Origin: Archaeoglobaceae archaeon
Lineage (GTDB): Archaea > Halobacteriota > Archaeoglobi > Archaeoglobales > Archaeoglobaceae
Length of the DNA stretch: 37,810 nucleotides
NCBI GenBank assembly: GCA_026986375.1
Contig: JALSOQ010000017.1
Location: 1-37,810 of the forward strand
Reading direction: 5' to 3'
Below, piece by piece: positions 9,215 through 18,400 of the stretch (the stretch's first letter is position 1; each line of letters begins with the position of its first letter). The position numbers were made by a program, and so were the translations under genes. The notes below the pieces were generated by a model. It had not been told where the DNA came from, ran no database searches, and was given only the letters and a program-made list of their open reading frames with translations.

Positions 9215-11917
9215 TTAGGAAGGTGTTACCGGTTTTATGTATACTCTGACTGATGCAATGAATGTAGATGTGGCTTTGCCGTTTTTGATAGCAACTGCAG
9301 TTAGGTTGTATATACCTGGCGCGTTTGGTATGAAATATGTTTCATTTGTGAAATTGATTGGATTCGGCTCTGTATGATTCCAGATCAATATTCCATTAGC
9401 TCTGATTTCTCCCTCTGTGGCATTTACGAATTTAACGATCATGGGTATCCTATTGCCTACGTAATACGTTGTGTTGTCCGGTGGTGCATACAGCACTTTT
9501 GGATACGGATCTGTGCTCAGATTAACTGATGCGTTATTTCTTATTGTTACATTAGTCGTATTGCTTGCAACAACGCTACCATTCAGAATAGCGTTCCAGA
9601 CTATTCTAAACTTTACATACGTTATGTTCGGATTGATTATAAAGTCGTATTGCGGTGTTATCGATTTTACCCATTCTGTGTCACTTATTCTCATTAGATT
9701 GTCATCCTTCAGTGTTGGACACGATTCTCGTATATGTTCTACAGTCAGATTTGACGATAAAGGTATTATATTACCTATCACGACACTGTCTGGAATAAAA
9801 TTGATCGCTCTTACGTTTACAACGGCCATGTTTCCTTCCGTTACGTTAATGTCCTTTGGAGCCTCTAAAATCCATGGTATATTTTTAACGAGAACAGATA
9901 TCTTTGATGAGTTCGATTGACCATATATGTCAGTCACGCTTACATTCAATGTTACATATCTATCCTTATCGACGTAATTACTTAGTGGCGTCCAGTATAT
10001 TGTGGCGTGATTTCCATTAACAGTTGTGTGCACGATGCTGTTGTATGAATTTATTGCTGGCGTGCCGGTTAAATCGACGTTAGCTAATTTATTGCTTGCA
10101 GTAACGTTTATCTCAAGCGTTTCGCATTCCTTCATCTCAGATCTGTTAGCTTTGACGTATATTGTAAGGGGTGGTATGTTTTTGACATTAAATACAGATA
10201 CCTTAACGCTCGTCGTATTCCACAATCCGTAAACGCTCGTAACGTTGAAGGCAATCGTTGCGGTCGTGTTGGCGTTAACGTAGTTGTAGAACGGAGTCCA
10301 GCTGAAAACGGCCTTCGTTCCGCTTATCGTAATGTTAACGTTGCTGTTGCTTGGTGTTATCGGCGGAGTTGCGGAGTAACTTACGCTCGCTATCGGATAG
10401 TTCGCTGTGATCGTGACGTTTACGGTTTCTCCCTCCCAGATTGCGTTTTTGTCCGAAGTAGCTTTAACTACGAAGTTTCCGGTGAAGTTCATGACAACGT
10501 TAAAGCTCTGATGAGCGGTTGTGAAGCTACCAGTTGTGAAGTTGTAGTATTCGAACGTCAGATTTCCTACGGCAACGGTCAGATTTCCTGCCTTAGTCGA
10601 GTTCACCCACACCTCCACCGATGTCGAGTTCTTAAGCTCGCTCCATTGCCAAGTTACCGTATTACCGGTTACTTTTCCGAAAGGAACGGACTTAACGTAT
10701 TTGACGTTCGGATTTACGAATTCGAGCTTCAGCGTAACGTTCCTTGCGTAGGTAACTATATCGTGGTAGATTTCGTCGAATATTTCCTTAAGGTCGTCGC
10801 AACTCGGAGCGTAGTAATACTTCCCTCCCGTGATTTCCGCTATTTCCTTAAGCAGAGATTCGTTAACCACTCCGAAGCCGATTGTGTAGATTCTGTATCC
10901 TAAAGCTTTCGCGACTTCGGCCATGTCTATCGGGCTTACTCCGTTGTTCCAGTCTCCGTCCGTCAGCAGTATTATCGCCTTGACCGAATTTCTGTTGGAT
11001 GCGTTCAAGGCATCGCATGACTTTGCAATTCCCTCTCCCAAAGCGGTTAGTTCGAATATCCTCACGATTCTACCGCAATTACATCCACAGCTACCGTGAC
11101 AGCCGTGGTGCCAACCGCCTTTTTCGTCTATGCATATCCATTCATCCAAGCTCAGCCCATCTATCGTGCTGTTGATGGTGGCTTTGTCGTTCGTAAGAGG
11201 CAGGACGATCGAAGTCGTGTTCACCGAACCGATCCTAACGATTCCGGCCCTGTCGTAATCGCTCAGCATTCCGACGAACTCCTTAGCTACTTCCTTGGCC
11301 GCGTCTATCTTCGAAGGCGGCAGAGCTACGACGAGCACCCTCATCTCAGTCCTCGGTTTCCCGTGTAACTTCGCGTATATCGTATGCTCTCCTTTTGGAA
11401 CGTTTTCGAATAGGAATGCCGCCGGATCTCCGCACTCGTCTTGCCATTTACAATGTTTACATCCACAGCAACAGCCACACCATCCATGGTGCATGGTCGT
11501 ATAGTTGCTTATCCAGATGTCTATCCTGTCGCATCCTCTCCAGCTTTCGTTGTAGTAATCCTCGTGCGGATAGCTTAGTATTATTTCAACGTCCGAATCT
11601 TTATCGAGCGTGAAGTTCGCTATTGCAACCCATTTTCCGCAACAGCATCCGCACTTCTTCGTTATGTTCACGGTTTCCGGCCCGTATATGACCTTGCTGA
11701 ACCTCTCCATCGAAGGAGAGCAGTCTATCGCCAGAACGACGTCTATCGGAATATGACCTTTCGCGGGATTGACTGTTAGATTTATCTTGAAGCTCGAAGG
11801 AACGCCCACGACTCCCTTTGAGTATATCTGAGATGGAACGCTGACCACTTCGGCACTCGCGCTCGGTATGAGCATTAAAATCAGGACTAACGGTAGTATC
11901 TTTCTCAATTTAACCAC
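9215..11917 (-). CDS. Secreted von Willebrand A adhesin with cysteine-rich insertions and Ig-like repeats
   Basis: A 900-residue exported protein. The signal peptide is within the first 22 residues (basic start, LPLVLILMLIPSASA). A vWA domain follows with the MIDAS motif D65-C-S-P-S69 and a second metal-site aspartate in LLTDGDW (D320). The vWA core is interrupted by two unusual insertions. One spans about 75-195 and contains KKCGCCCGK and HHGWCGCCCGCKHC; the other spans about 260-283 and contains WHHGCHGSCGCNCG. After about 400 come repeated beta-rich modules of about 90-100 residues with many N-x-S/T sequons. There is no LPXTG or PGF-CTERM tail. It overlaps the preceding small gene by 8 bases. 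The GTG at 11917 is used; a TTG at 11908 after the GGTGG site is also possible. Probably a surface adhesin linked to the pilus-like operon. Confidence 0.82.
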   Translation of the reverse strand: MVKLRKILPLVLILMLIPSASAEVVSVPSQIYSKGVVGVPSSFKINLTVNPAKGHIPIDVVLAIDCSPSMERFSKVIYGPETVNITKKCGCCCGKWVAIANFTLDKDSDVEIILSYPHEDYYNESWRGCDRIDIWISNYTTMHHGWCGCCCGCKHCKWQDECGDPAAFLFENVPKGEHTIYAKLHGKPRTEMRVLVVALPPSKIDAAKEVAKEFVGMLSDYDRAGIVRIGSVNTTSIVLPLTNDKATINSTIDGLSLDEWICIDEKGGWHHGCHGSCGCNCGRIVRIFELTALGEGIAKSCDALNASNRNSVKAIILLTDGDWNNGVSPIDMAEVAKALGYRIYTIGFGVVNESLLKEIAEITGGKYYYAPSCDDLKEIFDEIYHDIVTYARNVTLKLEFVNPNVKYVKSVPFGKVTGNTVTWQWSELKNSTSVEVWVNSTKAGNLTVAVGNLTFEYYNFTTGSFTTAHQSFNVVMNFTGNFVVKATSDKNAIWEGETVNVTITANYPIASVSYSATPPITPSNSNVNITISGTKAVFSWTPFYNYVNANTTATIAFNVTSVYGLWNTTSVKVSVFNVKNIPPLTIYVKANRSEMKECETLEINVTASNKLANVDLTGTPAINSYNSIVHTTVNGNHATIYWTPLSNYVDKDRYVTLNVSVTDIYGQSNSSKISVLVKNIPWILEAPKDINVTEGNMAVVNVRAINFIPDSVVIGNIIPLSSNLTVEHIRESCPTLKDDNLMRISDTEWVKSITPQYDFIINPNITYVKFRIVWNAILNGSVVASNTTNVTIRNNASVNLSTDPYPKVLYAPPDNTTYYVGNRIPMIVKFVNATEGEIRANGILIWNHTEPNPINFTNETYFIPNAPGIYNLTAVAIKNGKATSTFIASVRVYIKPVTPS

Positions 11918-12137
11918 CCCCCAAAAACGTATCCTCTATGAGATAGCTCATTGGGTTGAACGGATCCGTCCCGTGCTGAACCTCGACTATGTTTGGCACA
12001 CCATCCCCGTCGATATCCTCATCTATCGCGTTGGGAATTCCGTCTTTGTCTTTGTCCTTTATCTTGGCAACGCTTCCGAGCGTTACGAAGGCGAGTAGCA
12101 GTATGATAATGAGCAGATTTCTCATATAATATCTCAT
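11910..12137 (-). CDS. Small secreted protein with thrombospondin type 3-like calcium-binding repeats
   Basis: A 75-residue protein with an N-terminal hydrophobic signal or anchor (residues about 7-22). A short region rich in D-x-D-x-D-G motifs follows: KDKDKDGIPN, DEDIDGDGVPN and HGTDPFNP. This matches thrombospondin type 3/dockerin-like calcium loops. A TTTAAGTA box lies about 27 bases before the ATG at 12137, inside the end of the upstream gene. Its stop overlaps the start of the vWA adhesin, so the two are translationally coupled. The product may be a calcium-dependent partner of the adhesin; that role is inferred from context only. Confidence 0.75.
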   Translation of the reverse strand: MRYYMRNLLIIILLLAFVTLGSVAKIKDKDKDGIPNAIDEDIDGDGVPNIVEVQHGTDPFNPMSYLIEDTFLGGG

Positions 12138-12158
12138 ATTATGATCTTCTTCAAGAAA

Positions 12159-12443
12159 TTACTTAAACCTTTCCTTAACGAAGATAACCTTCAAATCATC
12201 CCTCATTGGCATGAATTCGTGGCCACAACGGCATTTAGCCTCCTCCGGAACGTCCATAATGCTTTCAAACTCCGCACAAACCCTTCCGCAATTCGGACAG
12301 ATCAGCTTGAACTTCATCTTTAACTTTCCCTTCTCGACCAACTTTAGGCAGAGGTTGGTGGCCTGACAAACGCTGATACCGAATCTCTCAGCCACGATCT
12401 TGGGGTCTATTTCCTCGAATTTTAAAATATCGTTGATATTCAT
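12159..12443 (-). CDS. Small winged-HTH protein with zinc ribbon
   Basis: A 94-residue protein. Residues 1-45 look like a helix-turn-helix (DPKIVAERFGISVCQATNLC, then a charged wing). Residues about 49-76 carry a zinc ribbon of the form CPNCGRVC then CRCGHEF. The two domains suggest a nucleic-acid-binding regulator or transcription accessory factor. It lies 14 bases after prefoldin beta and is probably the last gene of the brix-pcc1-prefoldin operon. Specific target unknown. Confidence 0.75.
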   Translation of the reverse strand: MNINDILKFEEIDPKIVAERFGISVCQATNLCLKLVEKGKLKMKFKLICPNCGRVCAEFESIMDVPEEAKCRCGHEFMPMRDDLKVIFVKERFK

Positions 12444-12457
12444 AAAAATTTAAAAAA

Positions 12458-12811
12458 TTATCCTGCCTGAACCCCGCTCAGCATCGACTTTATCTTCTTC
12501 TGCAACTCCTGCAACCTCTCTTTAAGCTTAGCCTCCTGCCTCTCCAACGTCTTTATCCTTATCTCGAACGTCTCCTTCTTTTCCTTCAACTCCTTGAGAA
12601 CTTCATCCTTCGAAGCCTTCACGAGAACCGTCCCGACGGTTTTGAATATCGGAGTTCCTTCATCGACCTTTTCCACCTCTCGAATCGCGTTCTCCAACTC
12701 TTTCAGCGAGTTCTCAAGCTGAACCTTCTGCGTTATCACCATCTGCAGTTGCTGTTGCGTCTGCTGGAGCTGAGCGATCATGTTCTGAACTTGGGGAGGG
12801 AGTTCTCCCAT
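12458..12811 (-). CDS. pfdB: Prefoldin subunit beta
   Basis: A 117-residue protein with the classic beta-prefoldin layout: an N-terminal coiled-coil helix (PPQVQNMIAQLQQTQQQL), a central hairpin with a GTPIFKTVGTVLV segment, and a C-terminal coiled coil. It forms the hexameric chaperone that hands unfolded proteins to the thermosome. I use the ATG at 12811, preceded by GGAGGTG at good spacing, instead of an upstream extension that lies inside pcc1. The ATG overlaps the pcc1 TGA, which implies translational coupling. Confidence 0.95.
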   Translation of the reverse strand: MGELPPQVQNMIAQLQQTQQQLQMVITQKVQLENSLKELENAIREVEKVDEGTPIFKTVGTVLVKASKDEVLKELKEKKETFEIRIKTLERQEAKLKERLQELQKKIKSMLSGVQAG

Positions 12812-13026
12812 CACAACACCTCCAAACACGCCTTGATCAGCCTCAACCACGCGTTTACAGCCGCTCTCAAATCCGATAACTCGTCAGCTTCGAGTCTTAG
12901 CATTAGCCTACCTCCTTCTAAATAAATCTTTGCCTTGCTTATCGCATCCCTCTCCTCGACCTTCAGAGCTCTGTATAGAATTTTTGCCTTCTCCTCTTCT
13001 ATCTCGAATACGAATTCAGCCTCCAA
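12811..13026 (-). CDS. pcc1: KEOPS complex subunit Pcc1
   Basis: A 71-residue protein matching archaeal Pcc1: an FEIEEEKAKILYRAL start, a KAKIYLEGGRLMLRLEADE beta hairpin and a final helix with AAVNAWLRLI. Pcc1 is the dimerisation subunit of KEOPS, which makes the t6A37 modification of ANN-decoding tRNAs. The initiator is TTG at 13026 with AGGAGG eight bases upstream. The gene overlaps the Brix gene by 11 bases and touches prefoldin beta at its stop. Confidence 0.88.
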   Translation of the reverse strand: MEAEFVFEIEEEKAKILYRALKVEERDAISKAKIYLEGGRLMLRLEADELSDLRAAVNAWLRLIKACLEVL

Positions 13027-13504
13027 ATCTGATTCCTCCTCTCCTCTTTATCTTTATCTTGAAGATGAGAATGTCCTCATACCAGAATTCGAGCGTTATC
13101 CACTCCTCATCCTTCCTAACGTAAACCTTCTTCTTCGAATCTATCTTCCTCGCGAGTCTCAGGCCAGCTTCGTTCTGCGGAAGTGCTCCAAGCAGAAGAG
13201 GATCGAAAGGTGCTTTGCCGACGAAAACGACGGGACTGTCGTCCATCTTAATCTTAACCACGTTGCTCACGTTGAAACGGATCCTCAGCAACTCTCCCCT
13301 CTCGGGATGGACTATCTTGAGGATGGCCGGATTCCCCTTCACCTCCTCTATTATCGCCAAGTTTTCGTTTTTGTTGAGCATGGAGTAGAGTTCTTCCAAG
13401 CTCAGCTTTCCCCTCTGGACGTATCTCCAGTTCATGAACCTTGCCAAAACTTTTGCAAGCCTCCTCGTTCTTCTGCTCGGCTTTCTTGAGGTGGTCAGTA
13501 TCAC
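13016..13504 (-). CDS. Brix domain ribosome-biogenesis protein (archaeal Imp4-like)
   Basis: A 162-residue single-domain Brix protein. Its N-terminus ILTTSRKPSRRTRRLAKVLA is diagnostic of the archaeal Brix/Imp4 family, which binds rRNA during subunit assembly. The C-terminal half contains LEFWYEDILIFKIKIKRRGG. The start is GTG at 13504, about 25 bases from a palindromic TATA box at 13525-13534 that is shared with the divergent tRNA-modification gene. It heads the brix-pcc1-prefoldin operon. Confidence 0.9.
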   Translation of the reverse strand: MILTTSRKPSRRTRRLAKVLARFMNWRYVQRGKLSLEELYSMLNKNENLAIIEEVKGNPAILKIVHPERGELLRIRFNVSNVVKIKMDDSPVVFVGKAPFDPLLLGALPQNEAGLRLARKIDSKKKVYVRKDEEWITLEFWYEDILIFKIKIKRRGGIRFGG

Positions 13505-13524
13505 GCCAACGATTACGCCGAAAA

Positions 13525-13534
13525 GTTATATAAC
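13525..13534. promoter_or_regulatory. Palindromic bidirectional TATA box
   Basis: GTTATATAAC is a perfect 10-base palindrome. Its centre is about 25 bases from the GTG of the Brix gene (minus, 13504) and about 25 bases from the GTG of the Trm5/Taw2-like gene (plus, 13554). It can serve as the TATA element in both directions, each giving a leaderless transcript. Confidence 0.7.
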
Positions 13535-13553
13535 GTTTTTATCCCGTTATTGC

Positions 13554-14390
13554 GTGAGCCTCAAGGAGGCTTTGAGGGGTAAGGTAAGCGAGGAGGAGCT
13601 TAAGAAGGTTACGAAGAGTTTCGAGATAATAGGAGATGTCGTGCTGATAAATCTGCCGGATGAAGTTTTACACCTCAAGGATCTAATAGTGCAAGCTATT
13701 CTGAGCAAGCACAAGCACGTTAAAACGATTTTGAGGAAAGTTGGGGAAGTAGAGGGAGTTTACAGAATCGCCAAATACGAGCCGATCTACGGAGGGGAAA
13801 CGGAAACGATAGTGAAGGAGCACGGGTGCAGGTTTTTGGTCGATCCAACGAAGGTTTACTATTCTGTAAAGCTTTCCGGGGAGAGGGAGAGAATAGCCAA
13901 GCTCGTAAAGCCGGGGGAAAGGGTTTTGGTCATGTTTGCTGGGGTCGGGCCTTACGCCATAGTAATAGCGAAGCTCGCCAAGCCGAAGGAGGTAGTTGGT
14001 GTGGAGATAAATCCGAAGGCGGTCGAATACTTCAGAAGGAACGTGGAGCTAAACAAAGTTCAGGACATCGTAAAGGTTTACGAGGGCGACGTTAGGGATA
14101 TCGTTCCAAAGCTCGAAGGTAAGTTCGACAGGATTTTGATGCCCGCCCCATATTCAGCTGAGGACTTCGTTTACCTGCTTAGGGACAAGGTGAAGGTGGG
14201 TAGCTACGTCCACTTCTACACCTTCGCCGGGGAAGAGGAGGAAGACGAAATCCTTCCTAAGAAAGTCAAAGAGCTATTCAGAAAGCACGGGATGGTCGTG
14301 GAAGTCGAAAAGATAAAAGCGTGCGGTAGCTACGCTCCGAGAGTTTACAGATACGTTTTGGATTTGAAAGTGATCAGCCTATCTCTATGA
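13554..14390 (+). CDS. Trm5/Taw2-family tRNA G37 modification enzyme lacking domain D1
   Basis: A class I AdoMet-dependent enzyme of the COG2520 family, about 278 residues. It starts directly at the D2-like domain (SLKEALRGKVSEEEL, then IIGDVVLINLP). The Rossmann domain follows, with motif I FAGVGPYAI, the acidic end of strand 2 VVGVEINPKA, and DRILMPAPYS at the position of the catalytic NPPY/NLP motif. Trm5 makes m1G37 with N-type residues at that place; Taw2 transfers the aminocarboxypropyl group of AdoMet in wyosine synthesis, lacks D1 and has about this length. Motif I favours Trm5, architecture favours Taw2. The GTG at 13554 is chosen because it lies about 25 bases from the palindromic TATA box; the longer frame to 13434 lies inside the Brix gene. 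Confidence 0.85.
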   Translation: MSLKEALRGKVSEEELKKVTKSFEIIGDVVLINLPDEVLHLKDLIVQAILSKHKHVKTILRKVGEVEGVYRIAKYEPIYGGETETIVKEHGCRFLVDPTKVYYSVKLSGERERIAKLVKPGERVLVMFAGVGPYAIVIAKLAKPKEVVGVEINPKAVEYFRRNVELNKVQDIVKVYEGDVRDIVPKLEGKFDRILMPAPYSAEDFVYLLRDKVKVGSYVHFYTFAGEEEEDEILPKKVKELFRKHGMVVEVEKIKACGSYAPRVYRYVLDLKVISLSL

Positions 14391-14649
14391 CTAATCTATC
14401 GACGCTCGCCTCTATTCTCCTCACCCTCCTCCCTATTTCGAACCTGACCTTGTCCGAAATTCTTTCCGAAGGTAGGCCGAGAGATGTGAAGATGTAACCC
14501 ATGAGCAGGGAGCTGTTTACGAAAAATAGCCCGGCGAGACCCATTTCTAAGAACATCCTGAAGTTCTGCTCTCCCATCCTCTTGTCGTATCCCCTCTCCC
14601 TCAACCACTTCTCGAACTCTTCCAAGCTCAGCGAAACGGTTTTACCCAT
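14374..14649 (-). CDS. Hypothetical protein, possible single membrane segment
   Basis: I do not recognise this 91-residue protein. It begins MGKTVSLSLEEFEKWLRERG, has a hydrophobic stretch around residues 35-55 (GLAGLFFVNSSLLMGYIF) and ends in a basic then acidic tail. The ATG at 14649 is supported by a TTATATTT box on this strand (14670-14677) about 25 bases upstream; a GTG at 14658 is the alternative. It overlaps the 3' end of the convergent Trm5/Taw2-like gene by 17 bases and is divergent from the amidohydrolase. Confidence 0.6.
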   Translation of the reverse strand: MGKTVSLSLEEFEKWLRERGYDKRMGEQNFRMFLEMGLAGLFFVNSSLLMGYIFTSLGLPSERISDKVRFEIGRRVRRIEASVDRLVIEIG

Positions 14650-14685
14650 GAACTGCACTTTTTAAAGAGAAATATAACCGTTTGG

Positions 14686-15690
14686 GTGAAAGCGATGAGG
14701 GGAGAACTTATTACTCCTGAAGGCGAAGTGTTAAGGGGAGAAATCGTCGTTGAAGGTGGTTTGATTAAGTTTGAGGAATGCGAGTGTAAACCCGAGTTCG
14801 TTTTCTCTCCGACATTCTTTAACGCACACACTCACTTGGGGGATTCGATAGCAAAAGAACCGCCTTTCATGGATTTGGTCGATCTGGTTGGGCCGGGGGG
14901 TTACAAGCATAGGGTTTTGGAGAAAGCGGGGGAAGAAGTCGTTGATGGAATCAGAAACTCCTTGGCAATCGCTTTTGAATCCGGAACTACCGCACTGCTC
15001 GATTTTAGGGAAGGTGGAAGTAGAGGATTGGAATTCTTGTTGAAGGCCGACGAACGAAAGCTCTGCTTACCCCTTACGAGACCCTCGGATTTGGAGGAGG
15101 CTGAAGATGTAATCGAAAAGTCCGCGGGATTCGGAATGAGTTCCGCGAGAGACCACGACTACGAGTTTTTGGAAGATCTAAGAGACATCGCAAAGAAGAG
15201 AGGGAAGATCTTTGGAATTCACGCTGGAGAGATCGATGATGGAGATGTGGAAGATGCCGTAGCCTTAAGTCCCGATTTGATAGTCCACATGAATATGGCA
15301 AGCGGGAGGCAATTGAGGGAGGTCATGGATGAAGGTATTCCGATAATTTCCTGCATACGCTCCAATTCATTCTTCGGGTTGTTGAATCCGAAAAATTACA
15401 GAATTCTCGCGGAATACGAGCTATGGCTTTTGGGAACTGACAACGCCATGATATCGAAACCTTCGATGCTCGAAGAAATGCACTTCGCCTCACTTATAGT
15501 AAAAAACGACCTCGCAATCTTCAAAGCGAGCGTTAGGGGTTTCGAGCTCTTCGGAGGAATTGGAGGTGTAATAGTCTTTCATAGGAGGAGAAATTTCAAG
15601 CATAGCAGAAATCCCGTTTCCACTCTCGTCAGAAGGGCTGGAGTGGAGGATGTTGAAAGGATTATAGTGGCAGATCTAAGATTCCTCTAA
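14686..15690 (+). CDS. Amidohydrolase-superfamily metal-dependent hydrolase (deaminase-like)
   Basis: A protein of about 334 residues in the cytosine deaminase/chlorohydrolase branch of the amidohydrolases. Metal-site residues are visible: the HxH of FNAHTHLGDS, the histidine of GIHAGE, the histidine of LIVHMNMAS and the aspartate of LLGTDNAM. It is shorter than classic chlorohydrolases (400-450 residues), and the C-terminal beta domain is small. The substrate is unknown; a nucleobase or similar ring deamination is only an inference. Start options are GTG 14686, about 24 bases after TTTTTAAA, or ATG 14695 after GGGTGA. It converges with the DUF357 gene, with a 15-base overlap. Confidence 0.82.
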   Translation: MKAMRGELITPEGEVLRGEIVVEGGLIKFEECECKPEFVFSPTFFNAHTHLGDSIAKEPPFMDLVDLVGPGGYKHRVLEKAGEEVVDGIRNSLAIAFESGTTALLDFREGGSRGLEFLLKADERKLCLPLTRPSDLEEAEDVIEKSAGFGMSSARDHDYEFLEDLRDIAKKRGKIFGIHAGEIDDGDVEDAVALSPDLIVHMNMASGRQLREVMDEGIPIISCIRSNSFFGLLNPKNYRILAEYELWLLGTDNAMISKPSMLEEMHFASLIVKNDLAIFKASVRGFELFGGIGGVIVFHRRRNFKHSRNPVSTLVRRAGVEDVERIIVADLRFL

Positions 15691-15912
15691 GATTCCCAAG
15701 TCCAACCCTATCTCGAGCCACGCCCAAGCCCAAACGACGCATTCAAATGCCCTTATGAGGTCGTTTTTTTCGAGGAAGTATTCCGAATCGTATACGTATG
15801 CCTCTATGTTTCTCATGAACTCTTCCCCCTTACGATTTACTGCCCTAACGCTTCCAAGTCTTTCCTTTATCCTTTCGAGCCATTTGACAGTCTCTCTCCT
15901 CAACTCCTCCAT
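15676..15912 (-). CDS. DUF357 domain protein
   Basis: A small helical protein of 78 residues (MEELRRETVKWLERIKERL at the start). It contains the AYVYDSEYFLEKNDLIRAFEC core typical of archaeal DUF357 proteins, a helical repeat family of unknown function. The ATG at 15912 follows the NfeD stop closely and has an AAGTGATC site in front; GTG 15921 is an alternative overlapping NfeD. It is probably cotranscribed with the protease gene. Confidence 0.85.
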   Translation of the reverse strand: MEELRRETVKWLERIKERLGSVRAVNRKGEEFMRNIEAYVYDSEYFLEKNDLIRAFECVVWAWAWLEIGLDLGILEES

Positions 15913-15917
15913 GCCGA

Positions 15918-17180
15918 TCACTTCCTCCTAACGAAAAGTATCAAGCCTTCCCTTCCAACTACCACGACTTCGTCCCCTTTCTTCAGATCCTCGTCGCTCT
16001 TACACTGCCACAACTCGCCTCTAACCTTTACGAGTCCTCTTCCGTTTTCGAATTCGATTACCTCCCCGACCTCACCTATCATTGCCTCTCCTCCAACCTT
16101 CTTCTTCATCCTCCTCACCTGAGCAACTTTCAATATGACGAAAGTCATTATGGTTGCCATCCCTAAACTCATACCTCCAGCGAACATCGCAAAATCCCTG
16201 TAGAATCCCTTAGGCATTAGGGGTTCGTTGAACAGCATTATGCATCCGAGAGTTACGCAGATAACTGAAACTACTCCGAGAATTCCGTATGTAGGAGTTA
16301 TGAGTTCGAGGACGAGAAGGAAAATTCCTAAGAGGATCAGAAATACCGCAAAGACGTTCAAGCTTATGGCTCCCAGTCCGAACAGCGCGAGTATTAGGCA
16401 TATCGTTCCGAATACTTCCATACCCAAACCGGGAGTCATGAGTCCGAATATCAGGCAGTATATTCCCAAGATCAGCAAAACGAACGCTACAATCGGATTT
16501 GTAAGGATGTCGTATATAACCGCCTTGAGAGGAGCTTTGATTCTAACAACTTCTACCGTTTCGAAGTTGAGCTTTACCTTTCTCCCCTTTACCTCTACCG
16601 TCCATCCGTTAACTTTTTCAAAAAGTTCCTGAGGTGAATCGGCCAGAACGTCCACAACACCTCTCTCGTATGCCTCCTTAGCCGGGAGACTCAGTCCCTC
16701 AGTTACGAACTTCTCGATCAAATCCGCAGGCCTGTGTCTCATCTCCGCTATACTCCTCGCGTAGCTCGCTATGTAGTTGATCGTCTTGTTCTCAACCTTC
16801 GGCGGAAAGCCAGCGACGTATGGTGTTGCGGCTCCGACCGAAGTTCCGTTCGCCATCGCCGCGATGTTTCCCGATATTAGGATTAGGGAGCCGGCTGAAG
16901 CCGAAAAAGCTCCGGAAGGGTAGACGTAAGTTATCACGGGGATGTCGCTGTTAAGTATGTCCGATATAATTTCCTTCGTTGCGGAGAGCAATCCACCGGG
17001 TGTGTCGAGAACGATGAGTATCGCGTCAGCGTTCATGTCTTTTGCCTTCTTGAAAGCGTAATCGACGAGCATAGCAGTTCCTTGATTTATCTCCCCTTTT
17101 ATGTCGACTCTAACGATGAGCGCACCGCTTGCGGTCGGAATTAGGAGCATGAGGAGTAGTAGGATTATTAGCGCGCGCAT
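15918..17180 (-). CDS. NfeD-type membrane-bound serine protease (ClpP-class)
   Basis: A protein of about 420 residues resembling Pyrococcus PH1510 (1510-N), a stomatin-associated protease. A signal sequence (MRALIILLLLMLLIPTASG) is followed by a ClpP/SppA-like domain with VLDTPGG and a nucleophile Ser in AFSASAGS; a lysine in VENKTINYIAS lies at the position of the catalytic Lys of the Ser-Lys dyad. Four or so membrane helices and a C-terminal NfeD OB-fold follow. I place the start at the ATG of 17180, about 25 bases from the palindromic TATA box at 17201-17208, rather than at TTG 17198 or ATG 17192. No stomatin gene is adjacent, which is the usual partner. Confidence 0.92.
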   Translation of the reverse strand: MRALIILLLLMLLIPTASGALIVRVDIKGEINQGTAMLVDYAFKKAKDMNADAILIVLDTPGGLLSATKEIISDILNSDIPVITYVYPSGAFSASAGSLILISGNIAAMANGTSVGAATPYVAGFPPKVENKTINYIASYARSIAEMRHRPADLIEKFVTEGLSLPAKEAYERGVVDVLADSPQELFEKVNGWTVEVKGRKVKLNFETVEVVRIKAPLKAVIYDILTNPIVAFVLLILGIYCLIFGLMTPGLGMEVFGTICLILALFGLGAISLNVFAVFLILLGIFLLVLELITPTYGILGVVSVICVTLGCIMLFNEPLMPKGFYRDFAMFAGGMSLGMATIMTFVILKVAQVRRMKKKVGGEAMIGEVGEVIEFENGRGLVKVRGELWQCKSDEDLKKGDEVVVVGREGLILFVRRK

Positions 17181-17200
17181 ATAGTAGTTCATCGCCAAAT

Positions 17201-17208
17201 GTATATAC
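17201..17208. promoter_or_regulatory. Palindromic bidirectional TATA box
   Basis: GTATATAC is a perfect palindrome centred about 25 bases from the ATG of TrmY on the plus strand (17230) and about 25 bases from the ATG of the NfeD protease on the minus strand (17180). It is placed exactly as expected for two leaderless divergent transcripts. Confidence 0.7.
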
Positions 17209-17214
17209 CGTTAA

Positions 17215-18380
<1,166 letters not shown>

Positions 18381-18400
<20 letters not shown>

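Noticed and set aside
12812-12850. 13-codon extension of prefoldin beta
   Set aside because: It lies inside pcc1; the ATG at 12811 has GGAGGTG and gives the standard N-terminus.
13434-13553. 40-codon extension of the Trm5/Taw2-like protein resembling a signal peptide
   Set aside because: It is the antisense of the Brix gene, and the TATA box at 13525 lies downstream of its start.
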